This document shows, one piece after another, positions 41,893 through 55,056 of a DNA stretch of 64,000 nt (within the stretch, counting starts at the first letter, position 1; every line of letters begins with the position of its first letter). Under the pieces are notes generated by a model that did no database searches, was not told the origin of the DNA, and was given only the letters and a program-made list of their open reading frames with translations. The position numbers and the translations under genes were made by a program. Source of the stretch: Luidia sarsii (taxonomy: Eukaryota; Echinodermata; Asteroidea; Paxillosida; Luidiidae); NCBI GenBank assembly GCA_949987565.1, contig OX465120.1:3228642-3292641 (forward strand). Direction: 5' to 3'.

Positions 41893-43860
41893 TTTAACCG
41901 GGGGAGCGAATCTCTTGGGAGAGCGCCACCGGGCAACGGTCGCACGTCGCACCGGCAGCCTCTGGTCGGCAGGGGGGGATATAGATGCGATCAGGCAAGG
42001 TCCCTTGCACGCTCCCGGTGAAGAGCATCACAGCGTCATCCGTTAGTCTCACCTCATCCTCTCCCTCCTCCTTGCCCCCTTTCCCTCCACCCTACCTTCA
42101 AGCACTCTCTCCTTCAAAGTGGACGGCTTGCGGTGACACCATGTAGCACTTTCAAGAAGGAGTACGGCTCTGAAAAGAGCCGGTACCTCAACGTTTCGGG
42201 TGGTGTGTGCACTCAGCTTGTCGTCAAAAGACGTCCTGGCCGTCTCCTTCAAAACAAAACGCACTAGGAACGCTCTCCTTACACAAAAACTCACTACGCA
42301 CCTTCAGTCGTCGTCCCCACGTCGGGCGAAATCTCAATCCCGCCCGTGCGAGTTGCTTGCAGATACGCACACCATCCCGTCCCACTCAGGGAAAAAAAAA
42401 ATGAATTCCCTTTCTTCGGTAGAGCGAAGTTTTGTTTTGTGTTTGCTGAAGGACGGGGAGAACTCCTCGAGGAAATCCTACGGACAAAAAACTTGAATTC
42501 TCTCGGTTCTGTCTGGTGGGAGAAGAGACCGTCAGTTCTCCGGCGTGGGGGCGGCGGCAGATGAGAAGGGGGCAGGCTGTCCGTCCACTTGTCTGTTTAT
42601 CGGTTGCTGCTGTCCGGTGGGAGACGCTCCCGCATCTGACGCGTTACCATGGGGGCGCGTTACGTTGGCAACAGGCTGGCGCACACCACGGCCTCGCTCT
42701 TCACCATCTCGAAGCTCGCGCTCGCAGCACGCGGCGGTCGTCACACGTACGTGCACGCGCGCATCGCATCGCGTATAGATCCACACTCCACAACAGATCG
42801 CGACATCGCCGAAAGAAAAACCAAGAAACTCGGGAAACAAAAATCCGTCTGTCGGGGGGATGAAGTTAACTCCCAAGACGAGAAGAGAAAAAAAACCACA
42901 ACAGCAATTGCTGTCCAAGTGAGTCTTGTATCCTGCTCACGGAGGGGCGAAACACGAGGGTAGAATATGGCGTTCTGGGGCTGTATCTCCCGCTTGGATC
43001 GTCAGCATTGTGCGTGCGTGTGCGTGGGGTGTGTGTGTTCGTCCGCGAAATAGCTGGGGGGAAAAAACCACAGAGGCGTGTGGACAAGACTGTCACGTCA
43101 AACGGCACCCTTCTTTCTGGTGGGACCGTTGTCCCGCGAACATTATTGTGGTCGGTTACGGAGCGGGGAGGGAGGGGGGAGGAGGAGGGGGGAGGAGGAG
43201 GAGGAGGGATAGAGAGAGAGAGCGGGGGGGGGGAGAAAGGCACGCATGCGCATTGTGTATTCACCTGCCCACCGGCCACAAAACAGGTGCAGTCCATTGA
43301 TTAGGAACGGGCCTGCCTGAGCGCCGGCGATCAATTATGATGCAAATGAGGACGCGGGCTGGTGGAAGAGGGAGAAGGGGGGGAGGGGAGAGGGTTAAGA
43401 GAGGGATGCGAGCTCCCTTCTTATTTTCTTCCATGTATGACAGGTATTTAGAAGCCGGTGTAGAGTCGTGATGAGGGCTCGAGTAAAGCTAGCCAGAATT
43501 ATCGACATAAGCTTCTTTTTTTCCCCCGTTAGCCATTGATAGCCTGCTTCTCGATGTCATTTACATCATCGTTATCGTCCGGGCGGTCGGCTCTTGTATA
43601 CAGCCTGCCAGTTATGAACAAACAAACTCAAGGCCAACGGGGAAATTGAAACGATTCTCAAATTACTTCATCTTTTGATCGTTTGTTTAAGCCTTTCCTT
43701 TGTTTGACTGCAAAGAAAATCTTTATACAATTACATTTACATGTAATATGATGACATCATTATGTATATACAAGCAAAAATTGCATACACTTTGTGCGAT
43801 GCCCCGAAGTACCGTACTGAAGCTTGGTTTACATCACATTCTTGGTTGCATGTGTATGAC
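41893..43860. other. Upstream region of the channel gene
   Basis: Contains sequence immediately 5' of the channel ATG on the minus strand and so presumably its 5'UTR and promoter, but I see no convincing TATA or initiator. A LINE-type 3' fragment (42128-42215), a GGAGG-rich stretch (43160-43235) and ATGCAAAT octamers (about 43341) are present. No further exon recognised. Confidence 0.45.
42128..42215 (-). mobile_element. LINE-type 3' fragment (TTTTCAGAGCC family)
   Basis: Read on the minus strand: CCCGAAACGTTGAGGTACC, GGCTCTTTTCAGAGCC, TTCTTGAAAG and ACATGGTGTCACCGCAAGCC. The stem GGCTCT/AGAGCC is intact. Confidence 0.7.
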
Positions 43861-43864
43861 AAAT

Positions 43865-44325
43865 GTGACCCGGCACAGCGACATGAGGAATATCCCACCA
43901 AAACACTTTAGTAAACAACGCCTGAAGTCAAAGTGTCTTCTCAATTCGATAAAAAAAATCATTTTTTTTTTTGTATTTTCGGAAAGTTAATGTTTTGGAG
44001 AATATTATGTCCAAAGGATTTTTCCGAAATCCGTCTCTAAATGTTGAAAAACGAGGATTTCGGGAGAGTGTTTGTGTACTGTTTTCATGAAAATGTAAAG
44101 TTCCTGCCTTTTTGAATGGCCGCTTTCGAGGAGTTAGAATGGCGCTGCTATAATGTGTCTGGTACCAAACGAACAAGTGAAGCCCACTTGTAGTATTTGC
44201 AACAACGTTCACACAGAAATAATTTTGGTATCATTTGAAAGCTAATGGTATACTCTTTCACATCATTAGAAAATCTCAAAATCTCAAAAGTGGGGGTTAT
44301 TCCTCATTATGCTGTGCCGGGTCAC
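43865..44325 (-). mobile_element. GTGACCC-ended MITE, copy 7 (long form)
   Basis: 461 bp with perfect AAAT duplications at 43861-43864 and 44326-44329. Inverse orientation; includes the long-form central block. Confidence 0.9.
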
Positions 44326-44432
44326 AAATGGGGGTGTGATCCATACGACAAATGTTTCTAACTGGCGATGTGCTTATCTGACTCTAAATTAAAGAGGAAT
44401 CAGAAAGTCTCAAAGAAAAGTCTCAAAGATAT

Positions 44433-44688
44433 GTGACCCGGCACAGCGACATGAGGAATATCCCACCAAAACACTTTTCGAGTAAACAACGCCTAAACTC
44501 AAAGTATCTTCGCAATTCGATTAAAAATCAATTTTCTTTGTTTTTGTATTTTTGGAATGTTAATGTTTTGGAGGAATTTTTGATATCATTTGAAAGCTAA
44601 TGGTACACTATTTCACATTATTAGAAAATCTCAAAATCTCAAAATCTCAAAAGTGGGGGTTATTCCTCAGTATGACGTGCCGGGTCAC
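44433..44688 (-). mobile_element. GTGACCC-ended MITE, copy 8 (short form)
   Basis: 256 bp with ATAT duplications at 44429-44432 and 44689-44692. Only 107 bp from copy 7 and in the same orientation, but a different length class and different target sequence, so an independent insertion. Confidence 0.9.
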
Positions 44689-44692
44689 ATAT

Positions 44693-45760
44693 AATAACAA
44701 TTACGCCTATATCAATATTCCAGAGGCCCATTTATTGTGCATGGTTGCGAGTTGATGGTTTGAATTCAGTATCTTACGTCTGACAGCGTAAATCTTTCGA
44801 AAAAAGGAGGGCCGACTTTTGCTCACCTTATAATGTCTAATGTGTACAGCTAATCGACGGTTCTGTTTCGTCTTTGCTTTAGCAGTAGCAGTAGGGCAGC
44901 GGTTGACTGGTACCCGCGGCCATCGCAGCGTTCAAGCGCGTCCTTAGCCCATACTCCAACGAGAGAGGGCGCACTGTCATGACCAGTCGCAACATCCAGA
45001 TGGCACATGCAGCCAAAGAATGATGAGGCGTGCAGCACGCTGAATAATTTACGACGGCCGATCCGACGAGGCTAATAGTACAATGGTCGAGATACCCCGG
45101 AGTTCCATTGCTTCAACTTCTATGGGAATTGGGTCTCTTGGTGCCTGGAATGCGGAGAGGGAATATCTGGAGAGGGAACTTGTCGCGGCAAACCGGTTTA
45201 ACAAAGACACTATTTCTAGGGAATGTTTTTTTTTTCTTAAGGTATTTAAACGGAAAAGCTGCCAGCCCCTTTTCGGCCCTACAAAACGCCACATAGTTCC
45301 TAAGACCTAAGCTGAGACCTACAGAACACTGTGGAGTTCTGACAGTAGGGGCTCATTCAAATCATTACTGCAGCTGATGTACAAGACTAGCTGACCCGAA
45401 ACCTTCCCATCATGCATTTCACTGTTTGACCTTTCTGCTCCAACACGTTGTTGCATTGAAAATTAGGAATACTTCTGCTAAAAGAGGAATCACAGAGCAA
45501 ACTACATCGAAATGAATATGTATTTTTAAGCCAAAAATCGGAATCTGTTGTCAAGCTTTTGTAAAAAGTGATCAGTCGCAAATGTTTTTTACCAGAAAGA
45601 GGAACGATTCCACCAAAATAGGAATGGTTGGCAGCTACGGTCTTGCCACAAGACTGCCGTATACGAACTTCTCGGAGAAGTATTCACGTGCCTTTACACT
45701 ACGAGCTACTCAAGTGCGCGCGCAGTGCGATGCGCCATGATCTCAGATGACGTCACTGTC
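44693..45760. other. Intergenic stretch, nothing recognised
   Basis: About 1 kb of unique-looking sequence with short frames only. Confidence 0.4.
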
Positions 45761-45764
45761 AATT

Positions 45765-46188
45765 GTGACCTGGCACAGCATAATGAGGAATAACCCCCAC
45801 TTTTGAGATTTTGAGATTTTCTAATGATGTGAAAGAGTATACCATTAGCTTTCAAATGATATCAAAGTACAAGGGGGCTTCGCTTGTTCGTTTGGTACCA
45901 GACACAATATAGCAGCGCCATTCTAACTCCTCGAAAGCGGCCATTCAAAAAGGCAGGAACTTTACATTTTCATGAAAACAGTACACAAACACTCTCCCGA
46001 AATCCTCGTTTAGAGATGGATTTCGGAAAAATCCTTTGGACATAATATCCTCCAATACATTAACTTTCCGAAAAAAAAAAAAAAAAAAGATTTTTGTTTA
46101 TCGAATTGAGAAGATACTTTGACTTCAGGCGTTGTTTACTCGAAAAGTGTTTTGGTGGGATATTCCTCATGTCGCTGTGCCGGGTCAC
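45765..46188 (+). mobile_element. GTGACCC-ended MITE, copy 9 (long form)
   Basis: 424 bp, GTGACCTGGCACAGC to GCTGTGCCGGGTCAC. Left flank AATT and right AAAT, one mismatch. A pure A run of about 18 replaces the usual mixed A-rich spacer. Confidence 0.83.
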
Positions 46189-47504
46189 AAATGTCCAACG
46201 AGTGAGCAGTCTCCAGTATGACAGAGGTCAAGGCGAAGGTAACAAATAGTGGAAGTCACGACCAGCCCTGATCACGACACCACCCACCCCCCCCCCAAAA
46301 AAAGAAACACGGCAACACTGGCAAATATAGTCGCACAATTTTTTATTAATTTATACTACATTAATGTCAAAAAGGGTTGGTTTGTTTTGTTTTCTTACGT
46401 ATTTCTTTAAAGGTAGATTACGTCCTTGCTATACAAAATAATACAGTCGTATTAGTCATCATGCAACTGACCAACACGGGCCGAGAGAGGGCGTACATTT
46501 ACAAAGCTTCATAAGGTCAAAGGTCAACGGAGCACCAATAAATAAAGAGCAACGAAATAATAACGAGTATTTAAAAAATACAAAACAATAAAATTAACGA
46601 AACCCGTTAACAGATACAACTATTTCTTCTCTCGTTTTTTCTTTCTTTTTTCCTGAAATACATGCTTGGTTGCTGGTGACTAAAAAATAAAAAAAAAATA
46701 AAAAAAAAAATCTGTGTCTATACTTATACCGGAAGATGCATTGTCGAGGAAGAGAATTATTCATCATAACTTGACGGGCCAGCTGCCTAACAATAAATGG
46801 ACGGCTGTTTCCATTACTTATTTAATAATCATCGTCAATAGTGTGCGCATGTGACGGTCGTAGGGCTACTGAATTATTTATGGGGCGCCGGATGCAGGCG
46901 GATGAATATCCGAGCGCCACCGCCCACGGACTACTTTCTTGTCATAAGACGGCCATCCCCCCCCAAAAAAAAATTAAATTAAATTATAATACATCAAATG
47001 GAGAGATAAAAATGATACGCCATTGGTATCAGTACAATTCAAATCTGTTCATAAGTCAAAATACAATAGATTAAAATCAGGCGAAATTTAACTTAAAAAG
47101 ATATTGGTCTCATTTTTTTTGTCGGGACAAGATGATTATAAAAAAAATGAAACCTCGATATTCTTTATAAACTTGCGTATAATACCGTAATTATTTCAAT
47201 CCATAGTAACCACAGTCATTTGGCAAAAAAAAAAGGTGATCGTATAGATTTTCTTTAAACAATAAAATAAACTACAGGCTCCAGATCTATTTTTTTTTAT
47301 AATTCTATTTTTCACAAGAGGGAGATGATTAAAGTTCTTTAATCGTGGGATTCGGCTACGACTAAAAGTAATACTAAGCACCACATGTCAGGAAGACCTA
47401 GGTTTACTCATTTTGTTATTAACACAGATTATATCGAGTTCTTGGTCGCTCGCCCACAGCGCTGCACGGACTCGAACAGCGCCACAAACTACCATACTGG
47501 TGGC

Positions 47505-47640
47505 GCGTTCCTTCTCGCTAACAGTTTGGCGTGCGGTCATTGGCTATTCAGCGTCTCCTGCACGCAACGCGCACTCGTTTGCCCACCAATTTAGTCAAGC
47601 GCATGCGCCAGCTCTTATTTGCATATTTCATGGAAAAGGT
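47505..47640 (+). repeat. Dispersed repeat shared with 2735-2905
   Basis: GCGTTCCTTCTCGCTAACAG, CATTGGCTATTCAG, TTGCCCACCAATTTAGT and TTTGCATATTTCATGG are the inverse of the 2.7-2.9 kb segment. Confidence 0.7.
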
Positions 47641-47654
47641 CCATTCGTCCACGG

Positions 47655-47912
47655 GTCCTTTTTCCAAAAGCCGGCTTCGGCTCAGGCTCCGGCTTTGCCT
47701 GTTTTTTTTTCTGCTGTTCATTTGAAAGTACAAGACATGAAAACGGAAGGCCTTTAGCTTCGTTTTTTTTTAGGTTACGCTGCGTTTTGAAAAAAAAAAT
47801 CCAAAGCTTCAATTTCAACAAAGAACTCCAATCTCCAACTCCAACAGAGACGAAGCCGGAGCCGAAGCCGTTTTTTTTTTTTTTTTTTTTTTGGAAAAGG
47901 GCCCAAGATTAT
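47655..47912 (+). mobile_element. GGCCCTTTTCC foldback element, full copy
   Basis: Left TCCTTTTTCCAAAAGCCGGC..GGCTCAGGCTCCGGCTTTG and right GAAGCCGGAGCCGAAGCC..GGAAAAGGGCCC are inverted arms. The interior includes CAAGACATGAAAACGGAAGG. The right arm has a T run of about 23 inside it. Two more copies are at 57.37 and 32.95 kb. Confidence 0.75.
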
Positions 47913-50900
47913 ATAATATACTTTATTGTGCGGCGGGAACCACTCGTCCTCCGCGCTGGGGCGGAAGCCAGACCAACTACTTCGCGCGTTGTCTTACGCC
48001 TTCTCACTCCCCACAAAGCGTGCTCTACTACTGGGCACCAGACTGCCCAGAGAATGAACGCCACGATTCAATACAAATGAACCACTCCGTACTGGTAAAA
48101 GTCTCCTCAAAAACCAAAATTTCAAACCAAAAAAAAAAAGTAGGCCAGAAATGCTTTGGTGCTACAACCGGCCACTTCTCCAAATGGGTGGATTCCAAAT
48201 GCCCCATATTCTGTTTACTATTTTACCGGCCGAACACCAACCGTTGTGAATACATTGTCCAAGGGGCAGACCTTGCTCGCGTTTTTTTTTTTTTGATTGG
48301 GCAGAACTGCTCCCGGACGCGAACAACTACAGCTACCACTGTACACTAGGGAACGTCACATGAATATTTGCAAGGGGACCTACAGTCGGGTATACTTCAG
48401 TTTACACATTACACAATATACAGCGAGTTTACCCACAACACCACGTGGTCCACTAAAGTCACACGGCATCACATTAATTGTCATCGACTATATTACACAT
48501 TGTTTTGTTTCGTCGCTTTGTACCTCTCAGTACGTCACCGACGGCGCCTCCTCAAAAAAGGTGGTAAATGTTTCTATAAAAAATAAAAACCACGGATTCG
48601 TTAATTCATAATAAATTTCAGATAAATTGTACAAGAGACAGCGTCGACAGGACTTTCATAAATTGACGGAAAAATTGTTAATAATACAATAGTTGTAAAT
48701 GTCCATATAATTATTTCAGTTTTCAAACAACCACGTCATAACACCGTCTGTAAGTGCCGCGGCGCGTGGGTCCAGCGCCCTGCAGTCAGACACCAGACTC
48801 GAAATAATTACAACAGCGCGCTGTTTCCGGATCCACGCGCCAGCTTACTTAGAGACTCTACAGTAATCTACACAAGTTATTCATGTAATTTTTTCCAATT
48901 TTTCCCCCTCCTCTTGCACCTGAATTGTAAACATCTATCGATTCCTGTATGTACGCACACCTATCCTACAACGTCACAACTACTGAATATTCAACAGTCC
49001 ATAAACAACACAAATGGCTAGCATCAAAAGACAGACCCAATGACGTCATTCGTCTGGTATTGTTTTACTTATATAAAAAGAGGAAGAATGCTCAATCCGT
49101 ACGTATACAATATTTCAAATTCAGTCAAGGTATCGACTGGCTCTACGAGTTTACACTAATGATTTTTTTTTTATTTCACATTTTTTTAAATTTGCGTTAG
49201 CAGGGATTAACTTCGAAGCCCTGAGTACCGTATCGAAACTGCGTATACAATCACAATGTCCTTATTACTCCTCTGCTTCAATCTGAAGCGCCCTCTCGTG
49301 TTCATCTTTATAACCACGACCAAGTTTTAATACAGACAAACATTGGAATTATTCTCATTAGGGAGGGGAAAGGAGAACGAGGTAAACAGACGGAGGCGGT
49401 TCCTTGACCCCCAACAAGACAGACTACAACTGGGCAGGCTTCAATCAGAGACGCAACAACCACAAACAGGCCGAAGGGTGAAACAAAAAGCCACATTCGT
49501 GTGTTCATGAATAATGCATAATATGCAAATGAGACAGGTGACCAACCTCCAATCACGAGACCGGCCTCAACGTTCGTAGTCAGATGGTGCGCGCGCAGCG
49601 AGGGGGGGTGGGTGGGTGGGGGAAGGAAAATTTGCATACCAACACCGCGCTGTAATGAATAATGCATATCTCACATGCCACGCCCTCGTATCGTTGAATA
49701 TGCAAATTGTGGGTCACGCATCGTGAAATGTCATCAGGGGTCAGGACCTCCTCCCATTCCTCGCTGGTTTGAAAATTGGTTGGAAAATTGAAAACAAAAA
49801 CTTTCTCTCATTCTCTCTCTCTCATTTTAAAACAGACAATGTTTAAGAACAACTTCACAAACATACGCATTTTACAGACATTTCCCCAATTTTTTTTTCA
49901 ATACGCTTACAGAGGTTTCTCTCGTTTTGTTTCTTCTATTTTTTTTAAAGTTGGTAGATTCGAGCCGCGATAGTTTTGTCGACAGTGTCGACAGTCATGT
50001 AATGTGAATGCCCATTGATCGACACCCAGTAGTAGTGGCGACCATTGTCGCATGATAGATAGACCCGAGTACCAGAAAATATCTTAGCCAACCACCAATA
50101 GGTCGCTCAGACTGAATACACAAGTTCAGACCATCTCAAAGATTCCCTCTGGACGCCTTTCGACAGTCAAAAAAATAGCAAAAATCCACATATCCCCTCT
50201 AAAAAACAACTGATATAGCATCATTAATATAGCACAACGTATTAAGAGAAGTTACTCTTTCAAGGTAACAAAGGTCACAATGATAGATCAGACAACGACA
50301 TCGTCACTGTAAACGGAAAAACCGGTAAAATTTGCAAAAAAAACCAAGCGTCGAGGCAAATGCATTAGACCTATATAAAGCATTGGCTTGAGCAGACATA
50401 GTAAAACAAAATAATGAGGTAAAGAACATAATCATAAGATTAAAACTTGTTTTCGCTTTTTTTTTTTTTACAGAGCCGAGTAAATTTTCAATGGGCCGTC
50501 AGTAGAGGGCGGTATTTCCCCCACCGGCCGTTGTCGTGAACGCGTAAAATTATACATGCAGTTGGTACACTGTTAAAACGGTTGCTTAGGCCAGAACGTG
50601 ACAATACAGCTGAGGTATAAAATGGTTTGTTCTTCCCCTACTACGGTCCAGAATGGTGGTGTCGTTTTTTTTCCATGGTTCTAATAATCGACAGACAAGT
50701 CAATTCGTTCGACACCGGTATCCAACCAGACTCTAGAGTCTGTCCGTATCGTAGGACAAGCTCAGAGTAATCACTTCGATCATTGCAAAGGTTCCCTTTT
50801 CTGTCATAGGAATCAGCGTTAAATGTTTGAGATGTTTATTGTGTTTTCAGAACATTGCTGGGACCAGCTGATGTCGCTGGCATGTGTGACACAATGGCTG

Positions 50901-52189
50901 ACAACATTTCAGCCGATTAGCTCGTGGCATGGTAACGCTGCAGTTTGATATACTGTAGTCTGGTACCACTGTGATACGACTGGCACCGATAATCATGGTC
51001 TGGCACCACTTCGCTCAGAACCGGCGCCCCTGTGCAGTAGGGCTGCCTAACATGCTTTAGCGTGGATGCGCAATGTGGCTGCGCACGCAGTCGCCATGCG
51101 GTCGCCACGCGCCTGGTCCCAACAGCGTCCAATCACGAACGGTTTCTGAATGACGTCATGACATGCGCGCACAGCACATGCAAATGAGGTACGGGCCACG
51201 CACAAGGACGAAACTACCGCCTGCCCGCATTTTTTTTTCTCCAGTCAAATAAACTATCTCTATCTTAGATACAATATTTACACAATGACTAATTAAACTG
51301 TTACTCTTTTTTTTTCCCACAACCTTCGACCGAAGAAATACGGTCCCTGGCATTTTGGTTCAACAAAACGCAGTCTTTTGAAGTCTTTAAGATTGACTTT
51401 GAACTTGGCCTACTTCCTGACTGACACAAGGGGCATGAGACATAGAGGTTACCTTCAAGAAAACCCTACACGCCAATCGGTGGATTGAACAACGGCGATC
51501 CCACTTGTGAAATCAAGTAGCATACCCTTAAGTTTACTTTCGTCGATCCATCTATATACATTTAGCCGTTTTACAAATTACAAGTTACATCCTTTTCGAT
51601 CCAAATCAGCAGCATTTTTTTTTGTTATTTTTGAAAGCGGAACAGATGAAACAAGTTTGTCGAGGGAGTAACGACACAAAACAAGGTGGACAAGACTGCC
51701 TGGCGTGGAGAATTCCTGTAAACTTTGAAACTTTCTGTGACAAAAATATTTAAAAGTAAGAACAAAAACCGGAGAGAGAGAAGTTAACCCAGCTGCAAAG
51801 GATTGTGATATTAAGTTCATTTTAATGTTCATTTTTTTTCCTGGTGTCTTATTTTTTTAAATTAATTTGGTGGGGCTTGTTTTTATCAAAGGCAGAAACC
51901 TTACGCAGCACGTAACACGGCATCTAACAAAAAACGGTACCAGTCACTGAATCATTCAGGCAATAACAAGTTCAACTTCATCGGAAAAAACTTGAAGAAA
52001 AAAAAAGAAGAATAAATATTTCGGAAGACAAGGAACTAAATAGTCTCTCTTTTGAATAAATCAGTCGGCGGCATGAATGTACGAATATGTTGGCGTTTAA
52101 AGTAACGTATTATTCATGTCGTCACATATAACCACTGCATTAGAGTGCACAATATGGTTCAATTAAAAGTTGAGGTAGCTTTATTTCTG

Positions 52190-52210
52190 TTGTCGTTGTT
52201 GATGTTGTTT

Positions 52211-52245
<35 letters not shown>

Positions 52246-52300
52246 AGTGCTGTTGTTGATGCCGGTGCTGTTCTTAATGTTGTTGTTTCTGTTAATCATC
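52190..52300. repeat. (TTG/CTG)n triplet repeat
   Basis: GTTGTTGCTGCTG-type triplets, about 100 bp, imperfect. Confidence 0.85.
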
Positions 52301-53538
52301 TCTTGTTCTGAAACGAGATTTTTGTCTTGATTCCCTTCGGGACAGACAGGGTGCGACATCACACAAATGGGGTTCAATTGTGCCCGCCCATACTACTAAA
52401 TGGCAAAGTCGGATTTTGACGCTTGGATCTCGTTGATTGAAATAATCATTGGCTCAATGTCTGCAATATAACCAAGGCAACGCTGGCCAATTCGGCTTCT
52501 GTCTCAATTTCATTCCGCACTTTTTGGAGAGGGGGACAGAATTGAGGTCAACACAATCCTTTCCCCAAAACGTTCAGTCCGCCGTCTGGAAAAAAGCAAG
52601 AAATTGAACTCAAAAACAAGTTGTACAAAGTCGAACGAATTCTCATCACAGGAAGCCACGAGTTAACGGAATCACACGGCCCTTAACTATAGAACACACG
52701 CAAGGGCAATCTATCTTCAGTGAGCGGCACATTCACCCACTCACTGGAGTCTGTTTAGCTGACTAACTGCTTTCTACGCAACGGAATTCCCTCTCTTTTT
52801 CGTCGTCGTGTTCGCAACTTATCTTGTTTTTTCAAACTCTTAATCGTCAGTTGCAGCGCGAGTAAAAAATAAAAATAAAAATAAATAAACCCAATTTAAC
52901 CCCAGTTAACATTTTTTTTTTGCATTACAACTTAACCACTTGTTGTTTTTGGTATTAATTTTTCGTTTATTTAATATTATTTTTTGGTTCATTTTTTTAA
53001 TATTTTTTTTTCGTATTCGTTCCAATTGGCATTGCACAAAACAATTGATCCGATTGTCGAAAGGAGCACAGATATTATCTGCGACTTTGGTCAACTTTTA
53101 TTTATTTGTATTGTTTAAATTCTTGTTGCTTATTGGGCATTCGGAGGCGTCACATGCGATTTTCGGTCACTTGCATAAAGATTAAATAATAAAAAAAATG
53201 GAAAAAAAAAAGTTCTAATTATTAGGGTTCTGCAAACGCGGCAAAAGAATGAACCGCACTCGTGTGTTCCCTTGTCGGTTTTAAACCACGACTTCGCCGT
53301 GGCCCTATTTCATAGAGCTGACCTCGCCGCCAAAAAAATCTGATCACCTGCCAAAAAAAAAGTCCAGATTCATAGGATCGCCTTCACCATTGTTCGACGC
53401 TAAGTGAAGAAAGAGTGGAATACGAGTCAATAAGCAACTGGCATTGCATCAAAGTGCAATCCTGTTTACACGAGGGTGGCTTGCCCTGCTTGGCAGATGT
53501 CCCCGAGCTCTATGAAATATGGCCCCCGGGGCTAAAAT

Positions 53539-53979
53539 GTGACCCGGCACAGCGACATGAGGAATATCCCACCAAAACACTTTTCGAGTAAACAACGCCT
53601 GAAGTTAAAGTATCTTCTCAATTCGAAAAAAAATATATATATATTTTCGAAAAGTTAATGTATTGGAGGATATTATGTTCAAAGGATTTTTCCGAAATCC
53701 GTCTCTAAATGTTGAAAAAATGTGTTTGTGTACTGTTTTCATGAAAATGTAAAGTTCCTGCCTTTTTGAATGGCCGCTTTCGAGAAGTTAGACTGGTGCT
53801 GCTATATTGTGTCTGGTACCAAATGAACGAGCGAAGTCCCCTTGTACTATTTACAACAAAGTTCACACGGAAATAATTTTGATATCATTTGAAAGCTAAT
53901 GGTATACTCTTTCACTTCATCAGAAAATCTCAAAATCTCAAAAGTGGGGGTTATTCCTCATTATGCTGTGCCGGGTCAA
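53539..53979 (-). mobile_element. GTGACCC-ended MITE, copy 10 (long form)
   Basis: 441 bp with AAAT duplications at 53535-53538 and 53980-53983. The last base of the right end is A instead of C. Confidence 0.87.
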
Positions 53980-54011
53980 AAATAGGAATAGAATTGCCAT
54001 TGACCCAGAGG

Positions 54012-54050
54012 TTAGCCCAACAAAGGGTCCTGCTAGGATCGAAGCATCAG
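54012..54050 (+). mobile_element. LINE-type 3'-end fragment (GGTCCTGCTAGGATC family)
   Basis: AAAGGGTCCTGCTAGGATCG followed by AAGCATCAGG. The rest of the element is absent. Confidence 0.55.
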
Positions 54051-54739
54051 GACCCTCCGAACATTTCCGGTTAATCCGGGGAGGAGGGGGGGAGTGGCAA
54101 CTTCATCGATAAAGCTTTAAACAAAGGTTTTTTTTTTTTTTGAGCCCACCACAAAACAATGAGTAGCATGACAGAAGCCCAGATTGTGCCCGGTTTGACT
54201 CGCTTGTACACACAGTGTACACTCATCGATCTATTTCACAGGTACTTATTGTTCCCGAGTTTTGAAAATGGCATTCCAAAATGGTCACGGGCAGTGAAAA
54301 GTGGTCAGGTACATGTATGTGGCGGTTAAGCAGCTCCATCAATTGGCACCCCCCCCTCTCCATGTTTCAATGTTATCAGCAGATGATTTCGCCAAAACCC
54401 ATCGTAACTTACGAGTTACAATCCATCCCAAGAGAGTGACCGGTACAAAGCAAACCAAACGGCCTATCACAACTTGCGGATGGGTTATCCATCGTCAGTT
54501 GAGTTACGATGCATCTCAGGGGCTTTGTGAAATCCATCCCTGGTCATTCGCCAAAGGCAGAGGGAGGAAAGGGTCGCAGCCAAAAAAAAAAAGAAGGAAA
54601 ACCCTCAACACTCACCATCAGGCTATACTGATGCATTGGTGAGACTGACACAGATACCTTGGCCCATCCCCATGACGGAGAAGTAGTAACTGCCTCCTAC
54701 CGGGCTCACTGGGCGTGTGTGGGGCGGGGTTGGGTGGAC

Positions 54740-54998
54740 CAGTCCAACTCAACCCGACCCTGAGCCCAATCGAATCCAATCAATCTGACCCAACCAATCC
54801 CAACCCATCCCAACCCAATCGAATCCATTCAATCAATCCAACACAGCCCATCAAAACCCAACCCAACCCAACCCCAACCAAGCCAAGCCAAGCCAACCCA
54901 ACCCAACCCAACCCAACCCAACCCATCCCAACCCAACCCAACCCAACCCAACCCAACCCAACCCAACCCCAACCTAAACCCACTCAAACCCCCCCCCC
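54740..54998. repeat. (CCCAA)n array
   Basis: About 250 bp of CCCAACC units with TCCAATC and AAGCC variants, ending in a C run 60 bp beyond the SoxD stop codon (minus-strand sense). It would be transcribed as (TTGGG)n in the SoxD 3'UTR. Confidence 0.95.
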
Positions 54999-55056
54999 CC
55001 CACTACGCCCAGCCAGTCTTTACCGGGTAGGGCGACGGCAGAGGCAGGGGCGTACG

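Larger units (their letters stand above)
46300..53530. other. Long AT-rich, mostly unique region downstream of SoxD
   Basis: Seven kilobases with few tandem repeats, many A/T homopolymers and no exon-like frames; the only clear transposon material is at 47.5-47.9 kb. It follows the SoxD stop codon (minus strand). On that strand it holds two Pumilio-type sites, TGTATATA (51553-51560) and TGTAAATA (51275-51282), and an AATAAA near 46335. A very long SoxD 3'UTR or a conserved regulatory block would fit. Not demonstrated. Confidence 0.3.

Noticed and set aside
41893..41952. Extended channel N-terminus starting at 41952
   Set aside because: The codon at 41952-41950 is GTG, not ATG. The ATG at 41892 has a strong context.
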